Assembly (NCBI GenBank): GCA_003483645.1
Contig: DMYM01000136.1
Span: 1-9,525 of the forward strand
Source: Verrucomicrobiales bacterium
Lineage (GTDB): Bacteria > Verrucomicrobiota > Verrucomicrobiia > Verrucomicrobiales > Akkermansiaceae
Direction of reading: 5' to 3'
Length of the DNA: 9,525 nt
The position numbers were made by a program, and so were the translations under genes. The number at the start of each line of letters is the position of its first letter. Within the stretch, counting starts at the first letter, position 1. The notes beneath the pieces were generated by a model that was given only the letters and a program-made list of their open reading frames with translations, made no database searches and was not told the origin of the DNA. Shown here piece by piece: positions 1-6,940 of the stretch.

Positions 1-1
1 T

Positions 2-313
2 CATCGGCAGGCCCGGGCCAGGGGCTACCCGGGAAAGACAGATGGCTCCCGCTTCCAGACCCCATCGCGTGTTCAGGTAACAAGCCCCTCCCATCTTGCC
101 CGCAAGTCACGCTTTCATGGTCGCAGGGCGGGGACGGGCACCTACAAGGCAGGCGGAGCTCGCGAGAGTAATGCTGGTCCGGTTGACAAGCCGAGTGACG
201 GCTACACCGACTTTCGCCGCCGGGTCTTTCCGGAACCTCTCATCATCAGCGACGACGAGTATAATCGCCGCTCGGTAGAGCAGATGCGCAATGTGCTGGG
301 CCGTGACGACTGA
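2..313 (+). CDS. 3' end of an unidentified gene with a basic low-complexity tail (partial)
   Basis: This frame is open from the left edge for about 103 codons and stops with TGA at 311-313; its start lies outside the window. The first 60 or so residues are rich in Gly, Arg, Ser, Thr and Lys and look disordered. The last 35 or so residues change character: a segment reading DGYTDFRRRVFPEPLIISDD is followed by a likely helix (EYNRRSVEQMRNVLGRDD). A hairpin terminator 30 bases after the stop, and an ordinary-looking protein C-terminus, support a real gene. I do not recognise the family. The basic linker plus acidic end would suit an RNA-, DNA- or membrane-surface-associated protein, but that is a guess. 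Competing frames here (96-278 plus, 107-331 minus) have no supporting features. Confidence 0.55.
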   Translation, partial: HRQARARGYPGKTDGSRFQTPSRVQVTSPSHLARKSRFHGRRAGTGTYKAGGARESNAGPVDKPSDGYTDFRRRVFPEPLIISDDEYNRRSVEQMRNVLGRDD

Positions 314-343
314 GTGTCGCGAGCATCCCAATCGCCCCTCCCC

Positions 344-363
344 AACCGGCAGGACCCGGTTTT
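344..363 (+). terminator. Probable intrinsic terminator after the left-edge gene
   Basis: A perfect 6-bp stem, AACCGG (344-349) with CCGGTT (356-361), encloses a 6-base loop and runs into TTTT (360-363). It begins 30 bases after the TGA at 311-313 and lies about 65 bases before the channel gene. The T-run is short and partly inside the stem, so the terminator may be weak. Confidence 0.5.
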
Positions 364-429
364 CACGGAGTAGCTGGCCCGCCGGAATGTGGGTTTCAAG
401 CCAGGGAGAAACCTGCTAGGATTGATCCG

Positions 430-1323
430 ATGGCTGATGAGCCGACTCCACCCCCGCGCAGCGAAATCCGCGAGCGTCTCTGGAAAATCATCTTCGAAGC
501 GGAGACCAGGGCGGGCAAGGCCTTTGACGTGATTCTGCTGTGGGCCATTGGCCTTAGCGTGGTGGCCGTCATGCTGGAAAGCATCGACTCGGTGTCGGGT
601 CGCTGGGGGACCTCTCTCAAGGCAGCAGAGTGGTTCTTTACCGTCCTTTTCATGGGCGAGTATTTCCTGCGTATCTGGATTGTGCGTCGGCCTGCTCGCT
701 ACATTTTCAGCTTTTTCGGGATCATCGACTTTCTCTCCTGGATCCCGACCTTCCTGGCCGTCTTCGTGGTGGGCAGTCAGTCGCTGGTGGTCATCCGGAT
801 CCTGCGGCTCCTGCGCATGTTTCGGGTGCTCAAGATGGTCGGGCACGTGCGGGGAGCCAGTGTCATCATGCGTGGATTGCTGGCAAGTCGCGCCAAGATC
901 ACGGTCTTCTTCTTTGCCATGGTGGCACTCGCCACCATCATGGGAACGGTGGCCTATCTCCTGGAATCAGGACAACCGGGGAGCAAGTTCGAGAACATTC
1001 CGGTCAGCATCTACTGGGCCATAGTGACGGTTACCACCCTGGGATATGGTGATCTCGCTCCGCTCACTGTGGCGGGTAAATTCGTGGCCGCCTTTTGTGT
1101 GTTGATCGGGTATTGCATCATGGCAGTCCCCACCGGGATTGTCATTGGCGAAACCGTCAATGCCGCGATGACCCGTCAGGACGAAACCACCGGTGCCTGT
1201 CCCTCCTGCGGGGTGCATGGTCACCTTATTGATGCCAGGTTCTGCCGTCGCTGTGGCGAAAGGCTCAACAATCAGGAGACTCCTCACTCCGCTGCCGACA
1301 CAGAGGATGCCGGGGCGATCTGA
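430..1323 (+). CDS. Voltage-gated potassium channel (ion transport family) with C-terminal zinc ribbon
   Basis: This 297-residue protein is an inner-membrane channel of the six-helix voltage-gated type. Visible parts in order are S1 (about 33-50), S2 (66-84), S3 (91-113), and S4 (119-138) with basic residues at every third position: R123, R126, R129, R132 and K135. S5 (157-178), the selectivity filter TLGYGD (203-208) in the pore loop, and S6 (214-243) follow. The filter indicates K+ selectivity. After S6 comes a short cytoplasmic tail with CPSC (C257, C260) and CRRC (C272, C275), a four-cysteine zinc ribbon, then an acidic end. The ATG at 430 has AGGA 8 bases upstream as a modest ribosome site. 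Likely roles are membrane-potential or K+ control. The last 59 bases overlap the convergent minus-strand gene. The channel identity is very secure; the role of the ribbon is unknown. Confidence 0.95.
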   Translation: MADEPTPPPRSEIRERLWKIIFEAETRAGKAFDVILLWAIGLSVVAVMLESIDSVSGRWGTSLKAAEWFFTVLFMGEYFLRIWIVRRPARYIFSFFGIIDFLSWIPTFLAVFVVGSQSLVVIRILRLLRMFRVLKMVGHVRGASVIMRGLLASRAKITVFFFAMVALATIMGTVAYLLESGQPGSKFENIPVSIYWAIVTVTTLGYGDLAPLTVAGKFVAAFCVLIGYCIMAVPTGIVIGETVNAAMTRQDETTGACPSCGVHGHLIDARFCRRCGERLNNQETPHSAADTEDAGAI

Positions 1324-1864
1324 TTCGAAGCTGCTCAAGCAGATCATCGGCTTTCTGGTGGTGGCCCTTACGGCGTGCCAGAGCGATTCTCAGCACAAGC
1401 ACGTCCGGTTCCTCGAGTTGGTCTGGTGGCAATTCGAAGAGAAGGCTGGTAGCCTCTGAGAGATCGTTGAGTTCGAGGGCCCCTTCGATGGCCGCGAGGC
1501 TGGGACTGAGGCCCTGCGGCTCCGGCGCTTCGCGGAATACGGCCGAGCGCGCCTCTTCGGGGAGATCGTCCGGAGGGGCTTCTATCTGCTCCAGATAGAC
1601 GTATTCGTCGCCTTCCCGGGCCCGGATGAACATGTTGAGCCAGAGGATCAGGGTGATTCCAAGGAGGAAGAGGGAAAGGTCTAGGACGACGGGCGTCCAC
1701 ATCATCCCCGCCAGTTTCCGGAACACTTCCCCGGCGAAACCCGGCAGAAACATGCCCAGCCAGATGAGGACAAGGAGGGTCGCTACTGCCAGAATAAGCC
1801 CGAAGCCGATGAGGAGGGCCCGCTTCTGCTCGGGAGTGAACATCGCTTTCTTCTGCGCGGTCAC
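1265..1864 (-). CDS. Small two-helix membrane protein with TPR-like C-terminal region
   Basis: This 199-residue protein of unrecognised family starts at GTG (1864); an in-frame ATG seven codons later (1843) is a credible alternative. Neither has a strong ribosome site. A charged N-terminus (about 1-15) precedes a hydrophobic helix at 17-40, and a second lies at about 57-79, with a short loop between. Then comes an acidic proline-containing linker (EAPPDDLPEE) and helical pairs at about 120-180 (SLAAIEGALELNDLSEATSL, then VLRIALARRKGHHQKADDLL). The spacing and Ala/Leu pattern of these resemble one or two TPR-like hairpins. This suggests a membrane-anchored adaptor with its helical tail in the cytoplasm; that is inference. 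It is divergent from cysS and its last 20 or so codons are antisense to the end of the channel gene. Confidence 0.75.
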   Translation of the reverse strand: MTAQKKAMFTPEQKRALLIGFGLILAVATLLVLIWLGMFLPGFAGEVFRKLAGMMWTPVVLDLSLFLLGITLILWLNMFIRAREGDEYVYLEQIEAPPDDLPEEARSAVFREAPEPQGLSPSLAAIEGALELNDLSEATSLLFELPPDQLEEPDVLVLRIALARRKGHHQKADDLLEQLRIRSPRHPLCRQRSEESPDC

Positions 1865-1995
1865 GACCGAATGTGGACCAGGATGGGGCAGGATACCATC
1901 GCAAGGTGTCGGTTTCTTGCCTTCCAGGGGCCCTGCTTGGTCCTGGCCTGTTGCGGATCTCTTTCTGTTGCCGGGTCATGTAGACAATGACAATC

Positions 1996-2072
1996 CCCCG
2001 CATAGCCGGGGTCTTCCGAAGACTGGCAAGCTGAGGCTTGCGAAGGGCGTGTCCCGCCGTTAGAGCACGGCG
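1996..2072 (+). promoter_or_regulatory. Series of four hairpins in the cysS 5' leader
   Basis: Four perfect short stems follow one another up to the cysS start. They are CCCCG/CGGGG (1996-2000 and 2007-2011), GTCTT/AAGAC (2011-2015 and 2019-2023), GCAAGC/GCTTGC with a TGAG loop (2026-2031 and 2036-2041), and CGCCGT/ACGGCG (2055-2060 and 2067-2072). The last stem pairs with the G of the GTG start, and its loop holds the only weak Shine-Dalgarno-like bases (TAGAG). This could mask the start and control cysS translation. No T-box consensus or run of U is present, so it does not match a known tRNA-sensing leader. Function is inferred from structure alone. Confidence 0.4.
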
Positions 2073-3478
2073 TGCGCTTGTTCGATACCATGACGCGCGA
2101 GATGCGTGAGTTACAGCCAGCCGACGGCAAGACCTTCGGCTTTTACTGCTGTGGACCCACCGTCTACGGGCCAGCGCATATCGGAAATTTCCGGACCTTT
2201 GTGCTGAATGACGTTCTCCGGAGGGTAATGGAGGTGAGCGGGATGCGAACCAAGCACGTGCGCAACATCACGGACGTGGACGATAAGACTATCCGCGATT
2301 CGCAGGCCGCGGGGATGGGGCTGACTGAGTTCACCGAAAAATGGACGGCCCGGTTTCACAGGGACTGTGAGGATCTCAACTGCCTCAAGCCCCACGTTGA
2401 ACCCAGTGCGGTCCAGCACATCCCGGATCAGATCGCCCTGATCGAGGCCCTCATTGAGAAGGGGCACGCTTATCCCGCCGGGGATGGCTCAGTCTACTTC
2501 AAGATCGCCTCCTTCCGGGACTACGGCAAGCTGGCCCGGCTCGACCAGCAGGACCTTGAACTGGGGAAGACGCAGAATCGGCGGGCCAACGCCGATGAAT
2601 ATGAGAAGGACAGCATTTCCGACTTCGTCCTGTGGAAAGGTCGACGACCGGAAGACGGGGACAATTACTGGGAGAGTCCCTGGGGAGAAGGGCGGCCCGG
2701 CTGGCATCTCGAGTGCTCTGCCATGAGCTTCAAGTACCTTGGAGAGACCTTTGATCTCCACAGTGGCGGCGAAGACCTCAAGTTCCCCCACCATGAGAAC
2801 GAGATCGCGCAGTCGCGCTGTGCCTGCGGGGGAGAGTTCGCCCGGACATGGTTTCACCCCCGTTTCCTGATGGTCGATGGCGAGAAGATGTCCAAGTCGC
2901 TCAACAACCTTTACACTCTGGAGGACCTTGAGAACGACCCGGGGGCTACCGCGATGGAGGTGCGTTATGTGCTCATCAGCGCGCACCATCGAAAGCAGCT
3001 CAATTTTACCTTCGATGGGCTGCATGCGGCGCGGGAAGCCCTGGGCAAGCTCGTGCGAGCCGAGGCTCGCCTTGCCAAAGCAGCCGGCCAGGACGGTCAA
3101 GCGGCTCTTTCCTACAAGGAGCTCTGCAGGCTGGAGGATCACGGTGTCTTTGCCCCGGCCCTGGCGGCCCTCAATGACGACCTGAATACTGCTGAAGGAC
3201 TGGGCCAGCTCTTCAAGGGGCTGCGGACTGCCGCCACCGAGGGTGATCCGGGGGTGAACTGGCTGGGCTTTCATGCTATTCTGGCGGCCTTGGGATTGCT
3301 GCTGCCGGATCTGGGAGATCCGGAGGCGCCCCCCGAGGTGGTCGCTCTGGCCGAGAAGCGGCAGGAAGCCCGAGCCACCAAGGACTGGGCCGGGGCCGAT
3401 GCGGTCCGCGACGAGCTCAAGAAACTGGGCTGGACCGTGAAAGACGGCCAGAATGGATACGAACTGAAACCACTCTAG
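2072..3478 (+). CDS. cysS: Cysteine--tRNA ligase (CysRS)
   Basis: This cytoplasmic class I aminoacyl-tRNA synthetase charges tRNA-Cys with cysteine using ATP. The 468-residue length is normal for the family. Visible features are the HIGH-type signature HIGN (36-39), the KMSKS loop (272-276), and the zinc site formed by C27, C215 (in WHLECSAM), H240 and E244 (in FPHHENE). An anticodon-binding helical region follows, ending in the typical short C-terminal domain (WTVKDGQNGYEL). The GTG at 2072 is chosen because the family N-terminus (RLFDTMTRE) begins there. The frame is open further upstream to 2006 but holds no start codon. A hairpin series lies directly upstream. hemB begins 9 bases after the stop, so the two are probably cotranscribed. 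Confidence 0.97.
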   Translation: MRLFDTMTREMRELQPADGKTFGFYCCGPTVYGPAHIGNFRTFVLNDVLRRVMEVSGMRTKHVRNITDVDDKTIRDSQAAGMGLTEFTEKWTARFHRDCEDLNCLKPHVEPSAVQHIPDQIALIEALIEKGHAYPAGDGSVYFKIASFRDYGKLARLDQQDLELGKTQNRRANADEYEKDSISDFVLWKGRRPEDGDNYWESPWGEGRPGWHLECSAMSFKYLGETFDLHSGGEDLKFPHHENEIAQSRCACGGEFARTWFHPRFLMVDGEKMSKSLNNLYTLEDLENDPGATAMEVRYVLISAHHRKQLNFTFDGLHAAREALGKLVRAEARLAKAAGQDGQAALSYKELCRLEDHGVFAPALAALNDDLNTAEGLGQLFKGLRTAATEGDPGVNWLGFHAILAALGLLLPDLGDPEAPPEVVALAEKRQEARATKDWAGADAVRDELKKLGWTVKDGQNGYELKPL

Positions 3479-3487
3479 AAGATCCTC

Positions 3488-4474
3488 ATGAACCTCTTCC
3501 ACCGTCCCCGGCGCAATCGCAAGTCCTCTGCTATCCGAGCCATGCTGAGAGAAACCGTGCTCACTCCCAGCGATTTCATTTATCCGCTCTTCCTGCATGA
3601 AGACAGTGGGGATACAGAGATTGCGTCCATGCCGGGTTGCCGACGCTGGTCCCTGGATGGCCTCGTACAGGAGGCGGGAGAGGCCCACGCATTGGGAATC
3701 CCGGCAGTGATACTGTTTCCTGCTATTGCCGAAGAGCTGAAGACTCCGGAAGCGGAGGAGTGTGCCAATCCGGAAGGCTTGGTGCCGCGTGCGGTCCAGG
3801 CCCTCAAGGCTGCCCATCCCTCCCTGGTGGTTATTACCGACGTGGCCCTCGATCCCTACAATTCAGATGGGCAGGACGGTCTTGTGAGGCGCGGTGAGGG
3901 TGGATCCCTCGAGATCCTCAATGACCAGACGGTGGAAGTGCTCTGCCGTCAGGCTCTCTGCCATGCCGAAGCGGGTGCCGACATGGTGGGACCCAGCGAC
4001 ATGATGGATGGGAGAGTGGCCGCCATTCGCACTGCTCTGGATGATGCGTCCTTCGAGGGGGTCTCCATCCTGGGCTACACTGCCAAGTACGCCTCGGCTT
4101 ACTACGGCCCTTTTCGTGGGGCACTCGATTCCGCTCCCAGGGACGGCGACAAGAAAACCTACCAGATGGATCCCGCTAATGTGCGGGAAGCCGTCCGTGA
4201 GCTTCTCCTGGATGAGGAGGAAGGAGCTGACATGGTAATGGTCAAGCCGGCCGGGCCCTATCTCGATGTGATTGCAGCCCTGCGGGATGAGACCACCCTT
4301 CCGGTGGCGGCCTACCAGGTGAGCGGTGAGTACCTCATGATCAAGTCCGCCTGTGCCGCGGGCTGGCTGGAAGAACAGGCCGTAGTCATGGAGAGCCTCA
4401 CCGGCATCAAGCGCGCCGGTGCGGATGTGATCCTGAGTTACTTCGCAAAGGAGGTAGCCCGGCGCCTGGGTTGA
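3488..4474 (+). CDS. hemB: Delta-aminolevulinic acid dehydratase (porphobilinogen synthase)
   Basis: The enzyme condenses two 5-aminolevulinate molecules into porphobilinogen, an early common step of heme and other tetrapyrrole synthesis, in the cytoplasm. The 328 residues match the family. The two Schiff-base lysines are K200 (GYTAKYASAYYGPFR) and K253 (MVMVKPAGPYLD). The metal-site stretch reads DVALDPYNSDGQDG (118-131), with A120, D122 and D130 where zinc-dependent enzymes carry cysteines. It therefore belongs to the Asp-rich class that uses Mg2+ or K+ instead of active-site zinc. The ATG at 3488 is preceded by AGAAG a few bases upstream. The 9-base gap after cysS suggests translation from one mRNA. 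No other heme gene is in the window. Confidence 0.97.
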   Translation: MNLFHRPRRNRKSSAIRAMLRETVLTPSDFIYPLFLHEDSGDTEIASMPGCRRWSLDGLVQEAGEAHALGIPAVILFPAIAEELKTPEAEECANPEGLVPRAVQALKAAHPSLVVITDVALDPYNSDGQDGLVRRGEGGSLEILNDQTVEVLCRQALCHAEAGADMVGPSDMMDGRVAAIRTALDDASFEGVSILGYTAKYASAYYGPFRGALDSAPRDGDKKTYQMDPANVREAVRELLLDEEEGADMVMVKPAGPYLDVIAALRDETTLPVAAYQVSGEYLMIKSACAAGWLEEQAVVMESLTGIKRAGADVILSYFAKEVARRLG

Positions 4475-4583
4475 GGATCCATCCGATGGACCAGGATCCC
4501 GCCGGGACAGAGGATTGCAGGATCCGTTAGGCTCCACGATCGTGAAGGATGGCAAGAGGCCTGTTGCTTCCCTGGAGAGTTGT
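4475..4583. other. Palindrome-rich spacer between convergent genes
   Basis: This 109-base spacer separates the ends of hemB and the minus-strand secreted-protein gene. It holds perfect palindromes TCCATC-C-GATGGA (4478-4490), TCCCG-C-CGGGA (4497-4507) and CACGATCGTG (4535-4544), plus three GGATCC sites (4475, 4494, 4520). The first lies 3 bases after the hemB stop and could end transcription or protect the 3' end. No T-run follows any stem on either strand, so a standard intrinsic terminator is not shown. Confidence 0.4.
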
Positions 4584-5888
4584 TCAGTTTTGAATGGCGG
4601 TTACCTGGAACACGCGTCCGGATCCCGTGGGCTCGAAGTCGAACCAGATCGCGCTTCCATCCCCGATAGCGGCGAAGACCGGGGAGAGGATGCCGTCAGG
4701 CAGCACTTCATTGAGCTGGTAGATTTCCTGCGGATGAGTGTTCCAGGCCAGGCGGACCATCAATCCGTTGTCCTCCTTCCGGAAGACGTGCAAGTGGGGC
4801 GAGCGCACATTGTGATCCGGTGATTCGCCTCCGAAAAATTCCCGGAGGCGGTATCCAGTGACCCGCGGATTCCTGATCACGTCGATTTCGATGAGATCCC
4901 CGGTGCCGCCTGCCTCGGTGAGGAAGGTCCAGTTTGTGTCGTCGGCGGTCATTTCCACGAAATAGTGGTGGTTTTCGTTGGACTGCCAGGACAGAGCGGT
5001 GAAGTCGTCACCAGCCGGGGAATTCCCCACCGTGAGCGAAGGGGCCACCGGCGGATTATCGTCGCGGGATCCGTAATCAAGCCCGGAGTGCGCGTGGGTG
5101 TTCCAGCGAAAGAGAGTCTGGCCCGCCGTCGTCTTGACATCGATGGCGCCCACCAGGGTGACTGTCAGTTCGCTTCTGGCCTGGCAGTTGTAGTTCCCGG
5201 TGAAATTCGATCCGGCCCCACCGACCAGCACGCCGGTGGCGGTGCGGAGGCGGATGTTTCCGGGATTGGGAGTGCCAGCCTGGACGAGGAACTCGAGGCT
5301 CACCTGCCCCAATTCACCGGGGACGTTCTTGTCGTAGTTCGAAAAGTCGCGGGCCCACTGCTGACGGGGGGGATCAGGGGCATCGGGGTCCGGATCGAGG
5401 TCGATCCCGACCGCATCGAGGAGGGCCCTGCTCCGCGTGCGGATGCGATCAGGCGCACTGAACTCGGTCCGCCCGGAGACATCCCAGGCCACGGCCACAA
5501 CCAAATCCGTTCCCACTGCGATCCCCTCCGCGTTGACAACAAGGTTGTCGACGTATTCGACCAGGGATTGGGCCGCGGAGTTGAACTGGTTGAGCACACT
5601 GGAAGATCCTGCGGTGGTCAGGTGCGTGATAGCCGGCATGGCGGCATCAATCCGGGCGAGGGCTGGCGCCGCATTGGGAAGCGGCGGAAACTGGCTGGGG
5701 TCGGGCGAGCGCACCTCCATGGTGAGTTCCTGTTCGGCTCCGACCGAAAGCCCGCCCGAGAGAAACTGTGCGTTAGCCTGGATTTCGCCATTTTCAAGCC
5801 CGGTTGCCAGCAGGGTCCCGGCAGGCAGTGCAAGGGCACATGTGATCGCCAGGGCAGGGGCAGGATGAGGGGCGACGGGTGATCGCAT
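4584..5888 (-). CDS. Secreted protein with two C-terminal beta-rich repeats, function unknown
   Basis: This is a 434-residue protein from the ATG at 5888. A TTG 12 codons upstream lies inside the -10 region of the predicted promoter, so the ATG is preferred. The N-terminus carries an Ala/Leu-rich hydrophobic stretch (about 9-29, including ALAITCALALPAGTLLATG), likely a signal peptide. The middle region (about 50-280) is Asp/Pro- and Val-rich with no recognised catalytic motif. The C-terminus holds two related units (about 294-350 and 375-433), each opening LSW or LAW, with a Tyr about ten residues on and beta-strand-like spacing. The first contains NWTFL and ends GYRLR; the second ends RVFQVTAIQ. 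Such units are frequent in exported Verrucomicrobiota proteins. An extracytoplasmic, possibly binding or surface role is inferred. It has its own promoter and lies 187 bases after the PIG-L gene. Confidence 0.8.
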   Translation of the reverse strand: MRSPVAPHPAPALAITCALALPAGTLLATGLENGEIQANAQFLSGGLSVGAEQELTMEVRSPDPSQFPPLPNAAPALARIDAAMPAITHLTTAGSSSVLNQFNSAAQSLVEYVDNLVVNAEGIAVGTDLVVAVAWDVSGRTEFSAPDRIRTRSRALLDAVGIDLDPDPDAPDPPRQQWARDFSNYDKNVPGELGQVSLEFLVQAGTPNPGNIRLRTATGVLVGGAGSNFTGNYNCQARSELTVTLVGAIDVKTTAGQTLFRWNTHAHSGLDYGSRDDNPPVAPSLTVGNSPAGDDFTALSWQSNENHHYFVEMTADDTNWTFLTEAGGTGDLIEIDVIRNPRVTGYRLREFFGGESPDHNVRSPHLHVFRKEDNGLMVRLAWNTHPQEIYQLNEVLPDGILSPVFAAIGDGSAIWFDFEPTGSGRVFQVTAIQN

Positions 5889-5922
5889 TGACCGCAGGGA
5901 GTTGAGAGAGAAGCGAGAAGTC

Positions 5923-5950
5923 AAAATGGCGGATTTTGGGCAAGTGTCAA
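5923..5950 (-). promoter_or_regulatory. Predicted sigma-70 type promoter for the secreted-protein gene
   Basis: Read on the minus strand, a perfect TTGACA (5950-5945) is followed after 16 bases by CATTTT (5928-5923), which keeps the important second and last bases of the -10 consensus. Transcription would begin near 5916, giving a leader of about 28 bases before the ATG at 5888. This favours that ATG over the upstream TTG at 5924. Confidence 0.5.
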
Positions 5951-6075
5951 AGAGCCTTTGCCTTCTCGGTGACCAGGGTCAGGGGCAGAGGCAGGGAGAG
6001 GGACCCAAACGGGGTAGCCTGCTGACGATCCGGCGATTTGTTGCCGTGGGTGTGTCCGTCGCGTCTGTCCGGCGG

Positions 6076-6924
6076 TCAGAAATAGTTTCCAAGAGAGCTG
6101 CGGACATCCTCCTCGAAACGCCGGATGAAGGCGGTGGTGAACTCGACAGGGTCAAGGGCGGGATCGTTGACCAGCGGGGTGAGGTCCATGGCGAACCAGA
6201 GTTGTTCCGCATCGTCGACCGAGTGTGAGTCGAAGAAGGTGGCATTGGCCAGGCGTCGCCCCTGCACGGCGAGATCGTAGCGTTTGCCGCCGGCGATCTG
6301 GGAATCGAAAATTCCACCGATCGCGGCGGCCAGGTTGGGGCGTCCGCTTACGTCGAGCACGGTCTTGTCGGCATCGAGCATCCAGTCAAGATCGCGCCAG
6401 ACTTCGCAACCGAGAACCTGCCTGGGCTGTGCCTCGGGTGGGAGGGCTCGAAGCGCCTTCAGCACGGCCGCGGTGACCGCGACATGAGTGGCGTGCTTGT
6501 CCGCCAGATTATGGGTGTAGATCACCTCCGGTCGGGTTGTTTTCAGGATGGAGAGGAGGTCCTCTACCGGCGAAGGGTTGGAGGGATCCTTCATGGAGCT
6601 GCTCGGGTAATCGAGTTGAACCATGGCGGCATACTCCCCGACCACCGCGGCCTGCTCCTGTTCACGGCGGCGCACGGCGCACATCTCATCGTCGGAGTAG
6701 TCCTTGTAGAGGCCCGTGCGGGAACTCCCCGCCCCGTTGGTGCAGGTTACCCCCCCGAACCACTTGTCGTTCTGCCGGTAACAGGCCTCGATTCCGTGAA
6801 AGGCCATGAACTCAAGATCATCCTGGTGGGCTCCGATCCCCAGGTGGGTGATCCGGGGAAGCGCGATCTCGATGGTTTGGCCGGGCGGGACGTAAATAGA
6901 GGCGCTGGGACTGGAGAAATTCAT
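6076..6924 (-). CDS. PIG-L/LmbE family deacetylase
   Basis: This 282-residue protein belongs to the zinc-dependent PIG-L family, which removes acetyl groups from N-acetylglucosamine-type sugars and conjugates (MshB, BshB, PIG-L). The signature GAHQDDLE (31-38) supplies zinc ligands H33 and D36 and the catalytic Asp D35; a Gln replaces the usual Pro. The second motif, THNLADKHATHVAV (137-150), supplies H147 as third ligand. There is no signal peptide, so it should act in the cytoplasm. The ATG at 6924 lies 16 bases after the ROK gene stop, with no Shine-Dalgarno, suggesting cotranscription and possibly coupled translation. The neighbour points to sugar or amino-sugar catabolism rather than mycothiol-type thiol synthesis, but the substrate cannot be read from the sequence. 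Confidence 0.9.
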   Translation of the reverse strand: MNFSSPSASIYVPPGQTIEIALPRITHLGIGAHQDDLEFMAFHGIEACYRQNDKWFGGVTCTNGAGSSRTGLYKDYSDDEMCAVRRREQEQAAVVGEYAAMVQLDYPSSSMKDPSNPSPVEDLLSILKTTRPEVIYTHNLADKHATHVAVTAAVLKALRALPPEAQPRQVLGCEVWRDLDWMLDADKTVLDVSGRPNLAAAIGGIFDSQIAGGKRYDLAVQGRRLANATFFDSHSVDDAEQLWFAMDLTPLVNDPALDPVEFTTAFIRRFEEDVRSSLGNYF

Positions 6925-6940
6925 GGGAGACGGAGAGAGG

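Noticed and set aside
417..422. TAGGAT as a -10 box giving a leaderless channel mRNA
   Set aside because: The matching -35 position reads TTTCAA, a poor fit, and the same bases serve better as a weak ribosome-binding site.
202..846. Minus-strand open frame (214 codons) across the channel gene start
   Set aside because: It is His/Asp/Arg-rich with no domain and lies opposite the clear S1-S4 coding region.
1865..2071. T-box riboswitch before cysS
   Set aside because: I find no T-box consensus, specifier-loop layout or terminator with a U-run; only short hairpins are visible.
2489..3817. Long minus-strand open frame (442 codons) opposite cysS and hemB
   Set aside because: It spans the ends of two securely identified genes and shows no family features of its own.
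4965..5882. Plus-strand open frame (305 codons) opposite the secreted-protein gene
   Set aside because: The minus strand has a signal peptide, repeats and a promoter; the plus frame is Gly/Arg-rich without a recognisable domain.
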